Part shown: positions 56,574 through 64,000 of the stretch, piece by piece
Position numbering within the stretch: position 1 is the first letter of the stretch
How the letters are laid out: each line of letters begins with the position of its first letter
From: Herbaspirillum sp. meg3
GTDB taxonomy: Bacteria; Pseudomonadota; Gammaproteobacteria; Burkholderiales; Burkholderiaceae_D
NCBI RefSeq assembly: GCF_002257565.1
Contig: NZ_CP022736.1
Location: 1,426,001 to 1,490,000 of the forward strand
Direction: 5' to 3'
DNA length: 64,000 nt
Notes under the pieces: model-generated
Told to the model about the DNA's origin: nothing
Databases searched by the model: none
The model's input: only the letters and a program-made list of their open reading frames with translations
Made by a program: the position numbers and the translations under genes

Positions 56574-57029
56574 ATGCACATAGAAATCGACGACCTTTCG
56601 CGCCCCGCCATCCACGCCTTGCTCGAAGAACACTTGCGCAATATGCGCGAGATCTCGCCACCCGAAAGCGTGCACGCGCTCGATCTCAGTAAGCTGCGCA
56701 GTCCGGACATCACATTCTGGACCGTATGGGAGGATGCGCAGCTGATAGGCTGCGGGGCGCTGAAGGAACTTGACCGCCGGCATGGCGAAATCAAATCCAT
56801 GCGCACACCCGAGGCGCTGCGTCGCAAAGGCGCCGGCCGGGCGATACTGGCGCACATTATCGAACAGGCCACAGCGCGCGGCTATGAACGTCTCAGCCTG
56901 GAGACCGGATCGTTTGACGCCTTCAAACCGGCGCGGCAACTATATGAAAGTGTGGGTTTCGTCTATTGCGGTCCGTTCGGAACCTACGGCGAAGATCCGA
57001 ACAGCATGTTCATGACTTTGCGCCTGTAA
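56574..57029 (+). CDS. GNAT family N-acetyltransferase
   Basis: A 151-residue GCN5-type acetyltransferase. The acetyl-CoA-binding motif A is RTPEALRRKGAGRAILAHII (R/QxxGxG/A as RRKGAG), with LSLETGSFDAFKPARQLYES following and the C-terminal GFVYCGPFGTYGEDPNSMFM typical of the YjaB/YhhY-like group. The substrate is unknown. It is a single gene between the RiPP island and the GntR gene. Confidence 0.9.
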   Translation: MHIEIDDLSRPAIHALLEEHLRNMREISPPESVHALDLSKLRSPDITFWTVWEDAQLIGCGALKELDRRHGEIKSMRTPEALRRKGAGRAILAHIIEQATARGYERLSLETGSFDAFKPARQLYESVGFVYCGPFGTYGEDPNSMFMTLRL

Positions 57030-57066
57030 AACTTCAGCGAAGCGGCTGACTGGATTGTGCTGGCGG

Positions 57067-57759
57067 CTAAGGCAGCGTTTTCAATTGTTCCTGACGGGCT
57101 TCGGCGAGCATCCAGATGGTGATCTTGCGCACTTCCAGCTTGCTTTGCGTGATGTGAGCGCGCAGCAGGATTTGCGCTTCGGTGGCCTTGCGTTTGGCGA
57201 TCAGCTTGAGGATCTTGCCGTGTTCTTCATACGTCGCCAGCACACGATTTTTTTTCAGGAAATCGAGTCGGCGGACGATGCGGATTTTTTCCGTCACTTC
57301 GGTATGGATGCGCGTCATTTCTTCGTTGCCGGCGGCGGCGACCAGGTTGGTGTGAAAGCTTTCGTCCAGCTCTGCCACCTTGACGGCTTCACTTTCGCGT
57401 TCTTCCTCCGGCACCAGCCAGACGGCATTGAGTTCCTGCAGACCGGGCGAAGGATCCGGGTTCTGGCAGAGCCGTTCAAGCGCCGCCATTTCCAGCACGA
57501 TGCGCAGGTCGTAGAGATTGTCGAGACGGTCGAAGTCGATCGGCCGCACCTTCCAGCCGCGGCGAAAACCGACATCCAGATAACCTTCGCGCTGCATCCG
57601 GAACAGGGCATCGCGCAATGGCGTGCGCGAGACGCCGTAGGACAGCGCCATCTCGGTTTCAGTGAAATTGTCGCCCGGCAGCAGACGGAAATTGAAGATG
57701 TCTTCCTTGAGCCGGTTGTAAACCTGTTCAGCGAGAGGGTTTGCAGAAGTTACGGTCAT
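57067..57759 (-). CDS. GntR family regulator, FadR/FCD subfamily
   Basis: A 230-residue regulator with an N-terminal winged helix (AEQVYNRLKEDIFNFRLLPG, then SYGVSRTPLRDALFRMQREG) and a C-terminal all-helical FCD ligand domain (LRIVLEMAALERL, VAELDESFHTNLVAAAGNEE). It is the last gene on the minus strand after the catabolic/transport genes, and probably controls them in response to the imported compound. Confidence 0.92.
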   Translation of the reverse strand: MTVTSANPLAEQVYNRLKEDIFNFRLLPGDNFTETEMALSYGVSRTPLRDALFRMQREGYLDVGFRRGWKVRPIDFDRLDNLYDLRIVLEMAALERLCQNPDPSPGLQELNAVWLVPEEERESEAVKVAELDESFHTNLVAAAGNEEMTRIHTEVTEKIRIVRRLDFLKKNRVLATYEEHGKILKLIAKRKATEAQILLRAHITQSKLEVRKITIWMLAEARQEQLKTLP

Positions 57760-57842
57760 GGTGGAGCGTCATCAATACAAAAAGGAAATCAACAAGCCGG
57801 AAATCGGAAGCGGGGGTGTCGCGACATCAAGTCATTGAGCCA

Positions 57843-58223
57843 TCAAGCCATCAGGCTCACATGCGCGGCGACGATGCGCCAGCCGGCTTCCATGCGCACC
57901 CAGGTTTGCATCTGGCGACCGATTTTATCCGAGTCGTCGGCAGTGAACTCGGTACTGACAGTAGCATAGTCGCTGCCGAAGGTCGTGATCACCGTACCGT
58001 ACAGCTTGCGTGAGGGATGCACCGGCGCGCAGGTCTGACGGTATTGGCGTATCGCTTCTCCACCCAGGAGGATTTCCGCCACGCCATAGCGCACCGTTTG
58101 CGGGTCGTACCAAAACCAGCGATCCAGCGCCGGCACATCATGTACCAGCAGGGCATGTTCATAGTCGGCAAAGGCTTGTTCGACTTCTTCAACGATGTGC
58201 GGCAGATTGACTTGCGGACTCAT
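57843..58223 (-). CDS. AtzH/HpxZ-like protein (DUF3225, NTF2-like fold)
   Basis: A 126-residue NTF2-like protein. Family stretches: FADYEHALLVHDVPALDRWF, WYDPQTVRYGVAE, and QTWVRMEAGWRIVAAHVS. Relatives are HpxZ of oxalurate/purine catabolism and AtzH near cyanuric acid and biuret genes; they seem to be accessory proteins of amide-hydrolysis pathways. The start at 58223 overlaps the isochorismatase stop (ATGA). The neighbourhood supports a ureide or biuret catabolic context. Confidence 0.8.
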   Translation of the reverse strand: MSPQVNLPHIVEEVEQAFADYEHALLVHDVPALDRWFWYDPQTVRYGVAEILLGGEAIRQYRQTCAPVHPSRKLYGTVITTFGSDYATVSTEFTADDSDKIGRQMQTWVRMEAGWRIVAAHVSLMA

Positions 58224-58906
58224 GATGCGGATTCTCCGGCGGTTTCTTTGAACGAAGCTTGCAGCGTGGACAGCGGCGCTTTCCAGCCGACGATGCCGCC
58301 CTGCGCGGTTAGCATGGCCAGCGTGGCCTGATGGAATACGGGGAAATAGCTGGCGCAGGCGTCTTCGACGATCAGGCATTCGTAGCCGCGGTCGTTGGCT
58401 TCGCGCATCGAGGTCTGTACGCAGACTTCGGTCGTGACGCCGGCAAAGAGCAGGTGCGTGATGCCGCGCGCCTGCAACTGCGCGTGCAGGTCGGTGGCGT
58501 AGAACGCGCCCTTGCCGGGTTTGTCGATCACCAGTTCGCCGTCTTGCGGCGCCAGCAGCGGCAGGATCTGGTTACCCGGTTCGCCGCGCACCAGGATGCG
58601 TCCCATCGGGCCTTCATCGCCGATGCCTAATGTCGGATTGCCGCGCTTGAGTTTGGCCGGCGGACAGTCGGACAGATCCGGCAAATGCGATTCGCGCGTG
58701 TGCACCACCAGCACGCCATGTTCGCGCGCCAGCGCCAGCAGTTTCGCTACCGTCGGTACGATGGTAGCCAGCGGCCGCACATCATTGCCGAGCACGCTGC
58801 CGAAGCCGCCTTCCTCGACGAAATCGCGCTGCATGTCGATCACCACCAGCGCCGTATGGCGGCTTTCGAATTGATAAGAGTAGGGAATAGCGTCGACGGT
58901 AATCAT
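58220..58906 (-). CDS. Isochorismatase-fold cysteine hydrolase
   Basis: A 228-residue cysteine hydrolase. The Asp-Lys-Cys triad is visible: Asp24 in LVVIDMQRDFVEE, the Lys in DKPGKGAFYATDL, and the Cys in GVTTEVCVQTSMREANDRGY. It is a paralogue of the protein at 60498-61193, sharing MREANDRGYEC-type and GKG(A/S)F stretches. Family members cleave C-N bonds in small amides such as biuret, ureidoacrylate or N-carbamoylsarcosine. Its start overlaps the stop of the ABC ATPase gene (ATGA). Confidence 0.88.
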   Translation of the reverse strand: MITVDAIPYSYQFESRHTALVVIDMQRDFVEEGGFGSVLGNDVRPLATIVPTVAKLLALAREHGVLVVHTRESHLPDLSDCPPAKLKRGNPTLGIGDEGPMGRILVRGEPGNQILPLLAPQDGELVIDKPGKGAFYATDLHAQLQARGITHLLFAGVTTEVCVQTSMREANDRGYECLIVEDACASYFPVFHQATLAMLTAQGGIVGWKAPLSTLQASFKETAGESAS

Positions 58907-60495
58907 GCGGTCTCCAGTTGCGTGTCGGGCGTAGTCGATGGATTGCCGTGTTGACCGTGCCCCGCCATCCAGCGTCCCAGTTCTGCGCGGTCGGCGCTGG
59001 CTGCATCTGTCGCGTGCACGATGGCGCCGTCGGTCATCACGAGGATGCGGTCGGACAACTCCAGCAATTCGTCGAGATCTTCGCTGACCAGCAGGATCGC
59101 CGTTCCCAGTGCGCGCGCCTGCAAAAGCCGCGCGTGGATGTCGGCCACCGAGGCAAAATCCAGGCCAAACACAGGATTGGCGACGATCAGTACGTTCACC
59201 GCATCTTCCTGTCTGGTCGAGTCACCCAGCTCGCGCGCCAGCACGGCGCGTTGCACGTTGCCGCCTGAGAGCGTACCGATGGCGCGTTCCGGCAGCGGCG
59301 GTTTGACGTTGAAGGCGGCGATCAACGCCTGCGCCTGTTTGCGCATGGCGGCACGATTGACGCTCCAGCGCAGCCAGCCGCTGCGACGGTAGGGCGCTAC
59401 ATCGAAATTGCGCAGCGCCATATTTTCGGCGACGTTCATGCCCGCAATGCAGGCGTTGCGCAGCGGTTCTTCCGGCAGCGCGAAGACCTTGCGCTCGCGC
59501 ATCTCAGTGCGGCTGGCTTGATAGTCGGCGCCGTTGATTTGCACTTCGCCGGACAAGCGGCGGCGCTGGCCGAGAAGGGCTTCCACCAGTTCTTTCTGAC
59601 CGTTGCCGGAGATACCCGCCAGGCCGACGATCTCGCCGCGCTTCACCTGCAGCGACAGCGTATTGACGGCGGTGACGCCGCGGTCATTAAGCACCAGCAG
59701 CGATTCGACCTTCAGGCCTACCGGCGCCTCGGCAGGCACCGGTGGACGCGCCATGATTTCTTTTTCGACGCGGGCCTGTCCCATCATCCAGTGTGCGAGT
59801 TCGGCGGGGCTGGTGTCGGCCACGGCCGTGCTGCCGACCAGACGTCCCTTGCGCAGCACCGTGACGTCGTCGGCATAAGCGGTGACTTCGTGAAACTTGT
59901 GCGTGATCATCAGCACGGTCAGTTCTTCGCGGCGCGTGAGGTCGCGCATCAGACCGAGCACTTCATCGGCCTCCTGCGGCGTGAGTACTGAAGTCGGTTC
60001 GTCGAGGATCAGCAGTCGGCGTCGCAGATAGAGTTGTTTGAGGATTTCAAGCTTCTGTTTTTCACCGGCAGACAGGCTGCTGATGAGGCGGTCGAGGTCG
60101 AGCCGGAACGGCATCGCTGCCATGAATTCCTCCAGCGCCTGGCGTTCCAGATTCCAGTGGATGCGCCAGCGCACGAGGCCGCGCGCCAGCAGCAGGTTTT
60201 CTGCCACGGACAGGCTGGGCGCCAGCGTGAAGTGTTGATACACCATGCCGATGCCGAGCGTGTTGGGCACGCGCGGGCCGCGGATTTCTACCTCGCGGCG
60301 GTCGGCCTGGATGATGCCCTGATCGAGCGGACTGTAGCCGACCAGGCCTTTGACGAGCGTACTTTTCCCCGCGCCGTTTTCGCCCAGCAGTGCGTGGATG
60401 GTGCCGGCCTTGATCTTGATCGAGACCTCGTCCAGGGCGCGGAACTCGCCGAAGGATTTGCCGGCGCCGATGACTTCCAGCTCGAGCGCGTGCAT
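58903..60495 (-). CDS. ABC transporter ATP-binding protein, double-domain (BMP/nucleoside type)
   Basis: A 530-residue fused pair of ABC ATPases, as in sugar and nucleoside importers. The first domain has Walker A GENGAGKST and signature LSAGEKQKLEIL; the second has a degenerate loop GISGNGQKE and signature LSGGNVQRAVLAREL. The start is the ATG at 60495 (MHALELEV), 2 bp after the BiuH-like gene; the longer frame is unlikely. With the two permeases and the BMP binding protein upstream it forms a complete importer. Confidence 0.92.
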   Translation of the reverse strand: MHALELEVIGAGKSFGEFRALDEVSIKIKAGTIHALLGENGAGKSTLVKGLVGYSPLDQGIIQADRREVEIRGPRVPNTLGIGMVYQHFTLAPSLSVAENLLLARGLVRWRIHWNLERQALEEFMAAMPFRLDLDRLISSLSAGEKQKLEILKQLYLRRRLLILDEPTSVLTPQEADEVLGLMRDLTRREELTVLMITHKFHEVTAYADDVTVLRKGRLVGSTAVADTSPAELAHWMMGQARVEKEIMARPPVPAEAPVGLKVESLLVLNDRGVTAVNTLSLQVKRGEIVGLAGISGNGQKELVEALLGQRRRLSGEVQINGADYQASRTEMRERKVFALPEEPLRNACIAGMNVAENMALRNFDVAPYRRSGWLRWSVNRAAMRKQAQALIAAFNVKPPLPERAIGTLSGGNVQRAVLARELGDSTRQEDAVNVLIVANPVFGLDFASVADIHARLLQARALGTAILLVSEDLDELLELSDRILVMTDGAIVHATDAASADRAELGRWMAGHGQHGNPSTTPDTQLETA

Positions 60496-60497
60496 GA

Positions 60498-61193
60498 TTA
60501 TTTTCCTATCGCTTGCAACAGCGATGAGGAGTCCGACACCGCACCGAACACGCCGCCCTGCATCTTGATCATCGACAGCGCCGCCAGATGATTGTTGTGA
60601 TCGGTGGCGCCGCAGCAGTCGGCCAGCATCACGCATTCAAAACCACGGTCGTTGGCTTCGCGCATGGTGGTATGGACGCAGACGTCGGTGGTGATGCCGG
60701 TCAGGATCAAATTGCGGATGCCGCGCGTGTGCAGCACCAGTTCCAGATCGGTAGCGCAAAACGAGCCCTTGCCGGGTTTGTCGATGATGATTTCGCCGGC
60801 GATAGGCGCCAGTTCGGGAATGATTTCCCAGCCCGGTTCGCCGCGTACGAGGATCTTGCCGCATGGGCCGTCATCGCCGATACCGACGCCGTTGGTGCCG
60901 ATCTGGCGCGAGCGCCAGCGCTTGTTGGCAGGCAGGTCGGACAGGTCCGGGCGATGGCCTTCGCGTGTGTGGATGATGGTGTAGCCGCCTGCGCGCATGG
61001 CGGTCAGCACGTTCTTGATCGGCGCGATTGGCGCGCGCGTGAGCGACAGGTCATAACCCATCTTGTCGACGTAGCCGCCGATGCCGCAGAAGTCGGTCTG
61101 CATGTCGATCACGATCAGTGCAGTATTGCCCGGCTTCAGTGCACCGTCGTAGGGCCACGCATAAGGTTCGGCTTTAATGAACAATTCGGACAT
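60498..61193 (-). CDS. Biuret amidohydrolase (BiuH)-like isochorismatase-fold hydrolase
   Basis: A 231-residue cysteine hydrolase with Asp in LIVIDMQTDFCGIGGYVDKM, Lys in DKPGKGSFCATDLE and Cys in LTGITTDVCVHTTMREANDR. Long stretches (WPYDGALKPGNTALIVIDMQ, GHRPDLSDLPANKRWRS, DCCGATDHNNHLAAL) agree with what I remember of rhizobial biuret amidohydrolase, which makes allophanate from biuret. That comparison is from memory, not a search. It sits inside the importer operon, between the permease and ATPase genes, so its substrate is probably the imported compound. Confidence 0.82.
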   Translation of the reverse strand: MSELFIKAEPYAWPYDGALKPGNTALIVIDMQTDFCGIGGYVDKMGYDLSLTRAPIAPIKNVLTAMRAGGYTIIHTREGHRPDLSDLPANKRWRSRQIGTNGVGIGDDGPCGKILVRGEPGWEIIPELAPIAGEIIIDKPGKGSFCATDLELVLHTRGIRNLILTGITTDVCVHTTMREANDRGFECVMLADCCGATDHNNHLAALSMIKMQGGVFGAVSDSSSLLQAIGK

Positions 61194-61209
61194 GTCGGTT
61201 TCTCCTGAT

Positions 61210-62130
61210 TTATCTGGTAAGACTGAGTTCGCCCGGCGCGCTGGACAGCGTGCGGTCGGGGCGGCAGGTAATGATCATGATCAGCAAGGTCAGCGCGTAA
61301 GGTGCGGCGTTGAAGAGGTAGTAGCCCGAGGTCACGCCGACCGCCTGCAAGGCCGGGCCGAGCGCGCCGGCAGCGCCAAACAACAGCGCAGCCAGCAAGC
61401 ACCGCATCGGTTGCCAGCGCGCAAAAATCACCAGTGCCACCGCCATCAGGCCTTGTCCGCTGGACAGGCCTTCGTTCCAGCTGCCGGGGTAGTAGAGCGA
61501 CAGATAAGCGCCGCCTACCGCCGCCAGAAAACCGCCGCAGGCCGTGGCGATGATGCGCGTCAGATTGATGCGATAGCCGAGAGCGCGCGCGGTCTCGGCA
61601 TGGTCGCCGACCAGACGCAAAGCCAGTCCCCAACTGGTGCTCGACAAGCCCCATTGCAAGGCGGCAGCCAGCAGCACGCCGATCAGAAACAGTGCATTGA
61701 TTTCCAGCGCGTGATGCAGATGCGGATTGCTGCTCCAACTGCCGAGATCGATCGACGGCAGCATCGTCGCCTGCGGTTGAATGAAAGGTTTGCCGAGGAA
61801 GAAGGCCAGGCCGGTGCCGAGCAGCATCAGCGCAATACCGAAGGCGATGTCGTTGACGCGCGGCAGCGAACACACCAGCCCGTGCAAGGTGCCAAGCAGC
61901 ATGCCGGACACGCCCGCCGCCAGCACGCCCAGCCAGGCCGAGCCGGAGAAGAAGGACACGGCGTAACCGGTCATCGCGCCGCAAACGAGGATGCCTTCCA
62001 GACCGAGGTTCACGCGGCCGCCTTTTTCGGTCAGGCATTCGCCCAGACTTACAAACAGGAAGGGCGTACCGACCCGGATCGCGCCAGCGAACAAGGCCAG
62101 CAGCAGCGTGGTGAAATCGAAATCAGACAT
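61210..62130 (-). CDS. ABC transporter permease (BMP/nucleoside importer), second subunit
   Basis: A 306-residue polytopic protein of the BPD_transp_2 family (YufQ/NupQ-like). Marks: GRVNLGLEGILVCGAMTGYA and GLSSGQGLMAVALVIFARW, with about 8-10 membrane helices. It overlaps the preceding permease gene by 8 bases and is followed by the BiuH-like gene. Confidence 0.92.
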   Translation of the reverse strand: MSDFDFTTLLLALFAGAIRVGTPFLFVSLGECLTEKGGRVNLGLEGILVCGAMTGYAVSFFSGSAWLGVLAAGVSGMLLGTLHGLVCSLPRVNDIAFGIALMLLGTGLAFFLGKPFIQPQATMLPSIDLGSWSSNPHLHHALEINALFLIGVLLAAALQWGLSSTSWGLALRLVGDHAETARALGYRINLTRIIATACGGFLAAVGGAYLSLYYPGSWNEGLSSGQGLMAVALVIFARWQPMRCLLAALLFGAAGALGPALQAVGVTSGYYLFNAAPYALTLLIMIITCRPDRTLSSAPGELSLTR

Positions 62131-63265
62131 GGCTGGTCTCCACGGCAGTCGTTGGCAAGGGTTGTGCCTGTTGTTGCCAGCGCGTCTTCAGTGTACCGAG
62201 ACGGCCCGTGATTGCTTCCCACGCCAGCAGGTTGCAGAACAGCAGTCCCTGTAAGACCAGCGTGGTGGCGTCAGGCAGATCGAGACGGCGTTGCAGCAAG
62301 CTGCCGCTGGCTTCGACGCCGCCGATGACGACGGCACAGACGATGATGGCAAGTGGATTCTGGCGCGCCGCAAAGGCCACCAGAATGCCGCTGAATCCGT
62401 AGCCTGCGAGCAGTGCGCTGTTGGCGCTGCCGTGTACGGCGGTGACTTCAAACATGCCGGCCAGACCTGCTGCAGCGCCGCCCATGGCGCAGGCAATCAC
62501 CACCAGGCGATTGACCGGCAGACCGACCAGGCGTGCTGTGCGGCCGTTGCCACCGGCAATCGCCATGGCGAAACCGGTCACGCTATGGCGCAGGAATATC
62601 CATGCCGCCACGCAAGCCAGCGCACCCCATACCAATCCCCAATGCACGTCGAGGCCGGGCAGGGGATTGATCAGGTAGGCGTCCGGCAGCGGCACTGTCG
62701 ACGGTTTGTTGAGACTGGCCGGATCGCGCAGCGGGCCCTCGACCAGATGTTTGAACAATGCGACTGCGATGTAGGAAAGCAGAAGGCTGGAGATGGTTTC
62801 GTTGACGCCGCGCCATTGGCGCAAGGCACCACACAGCGCAATCCAGAGTCCACCGGCGATCATGGCAACGACGGCCATGGCCGGCAGCATGATCCACGGC
62901 GACAGCACGGGTAAAAAAGAGGGAAGTACGGCGGCAAACAATCCACCCATCGCCAGCGCACCTTCGCCGCCAATGACGATCAGGCCCACGCGTGCCGGCA
63001 GCGCCACGCATAGTGCGGTCAACAGCAAGGGCGCGGCGCGTTGCAAGGTATTCTGCCAGGCGAACATGGAGCCAAAGGCGCCCTGGAAGATCAGCAGGCA
63101 AGCTTCGGTAGCGGGCTTGCCCTGCACCAGAAGAAACAACACGAACAGCAACAGTGCGCCGCTCAGTGCGCACAGCGTTGGCAATACCGGCGCCAGCGTG
63201 ACGGCGGCACGGGCCTTGAGCCGTAAAGTGAAAGCACTGTTTTCCGCGCGGTCGTGTGTGGTCAT
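62123..63265 (-). CDS. ABC transporter permease (BMP/nucleoside importer), first subunit
   Basis: A 380-residue polytopic permease of the BPD_transp_2 family (YufP/NupP-like) with about 10 membrane helices. Marks: VGLIVIGGEGALAMGGLFAA and ANSALLAGYGFSGILVAFAA. It forms a heterodimeric channel with the next gene product. It lies 121 bp after the binding-protein gene, with a hairpin in between. Confidence 0.92.
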   Translation of the reverse strand: MTTHDRAENSAFTLRLKARAAVTLAPVLPTLCALSGALLLFVLFLLVQGKPATEACLLIFQGAFGSMFAWQNTLQRAAPLLLTALCVALPARVGLIVIGGEGALAMGGLFAAVLPSFLPVLSPWIMLPAMAVVAMIAGGLWIALCGALRQWRGVNETISSLLLSYIAVALFKHLVEGPLRDPASLNKPSTVPLPDAYLINPLPGLDVHWGLVWGALACVAAWIFLRHSVTGFAMAIAGGNGRTARLVGLPVNRLVVIACAMGGAAAGLAGMFEVTAVHGSANSALLAGYGFSGILVAFAARQNPLAIIVCAVVIGGVEASGSLLQRRLDLPDATTLVLQGLLFCNLLAWEAITGRLGTLKTRWQQQAQPLPTTAVETSHV

Positions 63266-63332
63266 GGCGATCTATGAACGATGATGAACAATGAAGAGCG
63301 AGAAAAGAGCGAAAAAAGGGCGACAAAATGGC

Positions 63333-63368
63333 AAGAAAATAAGCCGGCAGCGGCGCGCTGCCGGCTTA
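63333..63368 (-). terminator. Hairpin between the BMP-protein gene and the permease genes
   Basis: TAAGCCGGCAG, loop CGGCGCG and the exact complement (11-bp stem, 63340-63368), followed on the minus strand by TTTTCTT. Partial termination here would give more binding protein than membrane components. Confidence 0.75.
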
Positions 63369-63386
63369 CATTGCACTAAGCAGTTT

Positions 63387-64000
63387 TCATACCTGACCGA
63401 CGACGCCCGCCACCAGATAGTTCATCTTCTCCAGCGCGACATCGGTCTGCACCTGCGTCGTGCCGGCCGGGATCACGACTGCGCCCTTGTTGTCCTTGAT
63501 CGGGCCCTTGAAGATCTGGAATTTACCGGCCAGCATCTGCGCCTTTACATCGTCGGCCTTCTTCTTGGCCGCTGCGCTGACGTTGGCGCCGTAAGGCGAC
63601 ATCTTGACGAAGTTGTCCTTGAGACCGCCGCGCAGGAAGTTGATCATCGGCTTGCCTTCGACGGTGGCTTTGACGATTTCGGTGTACGGCGTGGCCCAGT
63701 TCCACTCGGCGCCGGTGAGGTAGCCCTTGGGGGCGAGTGCGGCCTGGCTGGCGTGGTAGCCGCAGGTCATGATGCCGCGCTTCTCTGCGGTTTCAACGAT
63801 GACCTTGGGGCCGTCGACGTGGCAAGTGATGACATCGCAACCCTGATCGATCAGGCTGTTGGCGGCTTCGGCTTCCTTGACCGGCAGCGACCAGTCGCCG
63901 GTGAAAATCACATGCGTGGTGATGGATGGATCCACCGATTGCGCGCCCAGCGTGAAGGCGTTGATATTGCGCAGCACCTGCGGAATCGGCTTGGCGGCGA
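63387..64000 (-). CDS. BMP family ABC transporter substrate-binding protein (C-terminal part, runs off right edge)
   Basis: The C-terminal 200 residues or so of a BMP/Med-type periplasmic binding protein. Typical stretches: IFTGDWSLPVKEAEAANSLI, QGCDVITCHVDGPKVIVETA and GAEWNWATPYTEIV. The N-terminus and signal peptide lie outside the window. Members bind nucleosides, purines, urea-like or related small N-compounds. As first gene of the operon it should define the importer's specificity. Confidence 0.9.
   Translation of the reverse strand, partial: AAKPIPQVLRNINAFTLGAQSVDPSITTHVIFTGDWSLPVKEAEAANSLIDQGCDVITCHVDGPKVIVETAEKRGIMTCGYHASQAALAPKGYLTGAEWNWATPYTEIVKATVEGKPMINFLRGGLKDNFVKMSPYGANVSAAAKKKADDVKAQMLAGKFQIFKGPIKDNKGAVVIPAGTTQVQTDVALEKMNYLVAGVVGQV

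Noticed and set aside
56383..56583. Plus-strand small ORF near the GNAT gene
   Set aside because: No ribosome-binding site or family resemblance; it overlaps a better minus-strand candidate.

Overview
The window is chromosomal DNA from a betaproteobacterium. Gene content, gene order (yhbY-rlmE-ftsH-folP-glmM, clpS-clpA, ribF-ileS-lspA, carA-carB-greA) and moderately high G+C point to Burkholderiales, most likely Oxalobacteraceae (Herbaspirillum, Collimonas, Herminiimonas or similar). This placement is inferred from recognised proteins, not from a search.

Layout. 1-7005: the start of a BaeS-type sensor kinase, divergent from a complete tripartite RND efflux operon. 7032-10457: an alpha/beta hydrolase and a TetR regulator that share a near-identical 20-bp operator, a patatin-like lipoprotein and an NlpC/P60 peptidase. 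10689-23251: housekeeping genes carAB, greA, yhbY, rlmE, ftsH, folP, glmM and phoB. 23393-23590: 18 copies of an 11-bp tandem repeat. 23599-26446: two c-type cytochromes and an ECF-like sigma factor. 26499-26822: a tRNA-Arg(CCU) gene interrupted in its anticodon loop by a group I intron of about 248 nt. 26907-49260: further core genes (mrcA, uup, sirB1-like, murJ, rpsT, a DUF192 protein, rluE, icd, csp, clpS, clpA, a degenerate M48/PDZ lipoprotein, dut, coaBC, lspA, ileS, ribF).

49566-55877 is the most unusual part. It is a compact minus-strand operon with visibly lower G+C and different codon use. In transcription order it encodes a 44-residue Ser/Thr/Asn-rich peptide, a leaky-looking terminator, an MFS exporter, a YcaO protein, a TfuA protein, an HExxH protein, a MoaD/CysO-like sulfur carrier ending in GG, a MoeB/ThiF-like E1 enzyme fused to a rhodanese domain, and a SAM methyltransferase. 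YcaO plus TfuA is the known signature of peptide backbone thioamidation. With a dedicated sulfur activation and carrier pair, a candidate peptide hydroxylase, a methyltransferase and an exporter, the set reads as an undescribed thioamide-type RiPP pathway with its own sulfur relay.

57067-64000 holds a GntR regulator and a catabolic/transport operon: a DUF3225/AtzH-like protein, two isochorismatase-fold hydrolases (one very like biuret amidohydrolase), and a BMP-type ABC importer whose binding-protein gene runs off the right edge. This suggests uptake and hydrolysis of a ureide or biuret-like nitrogen compound.
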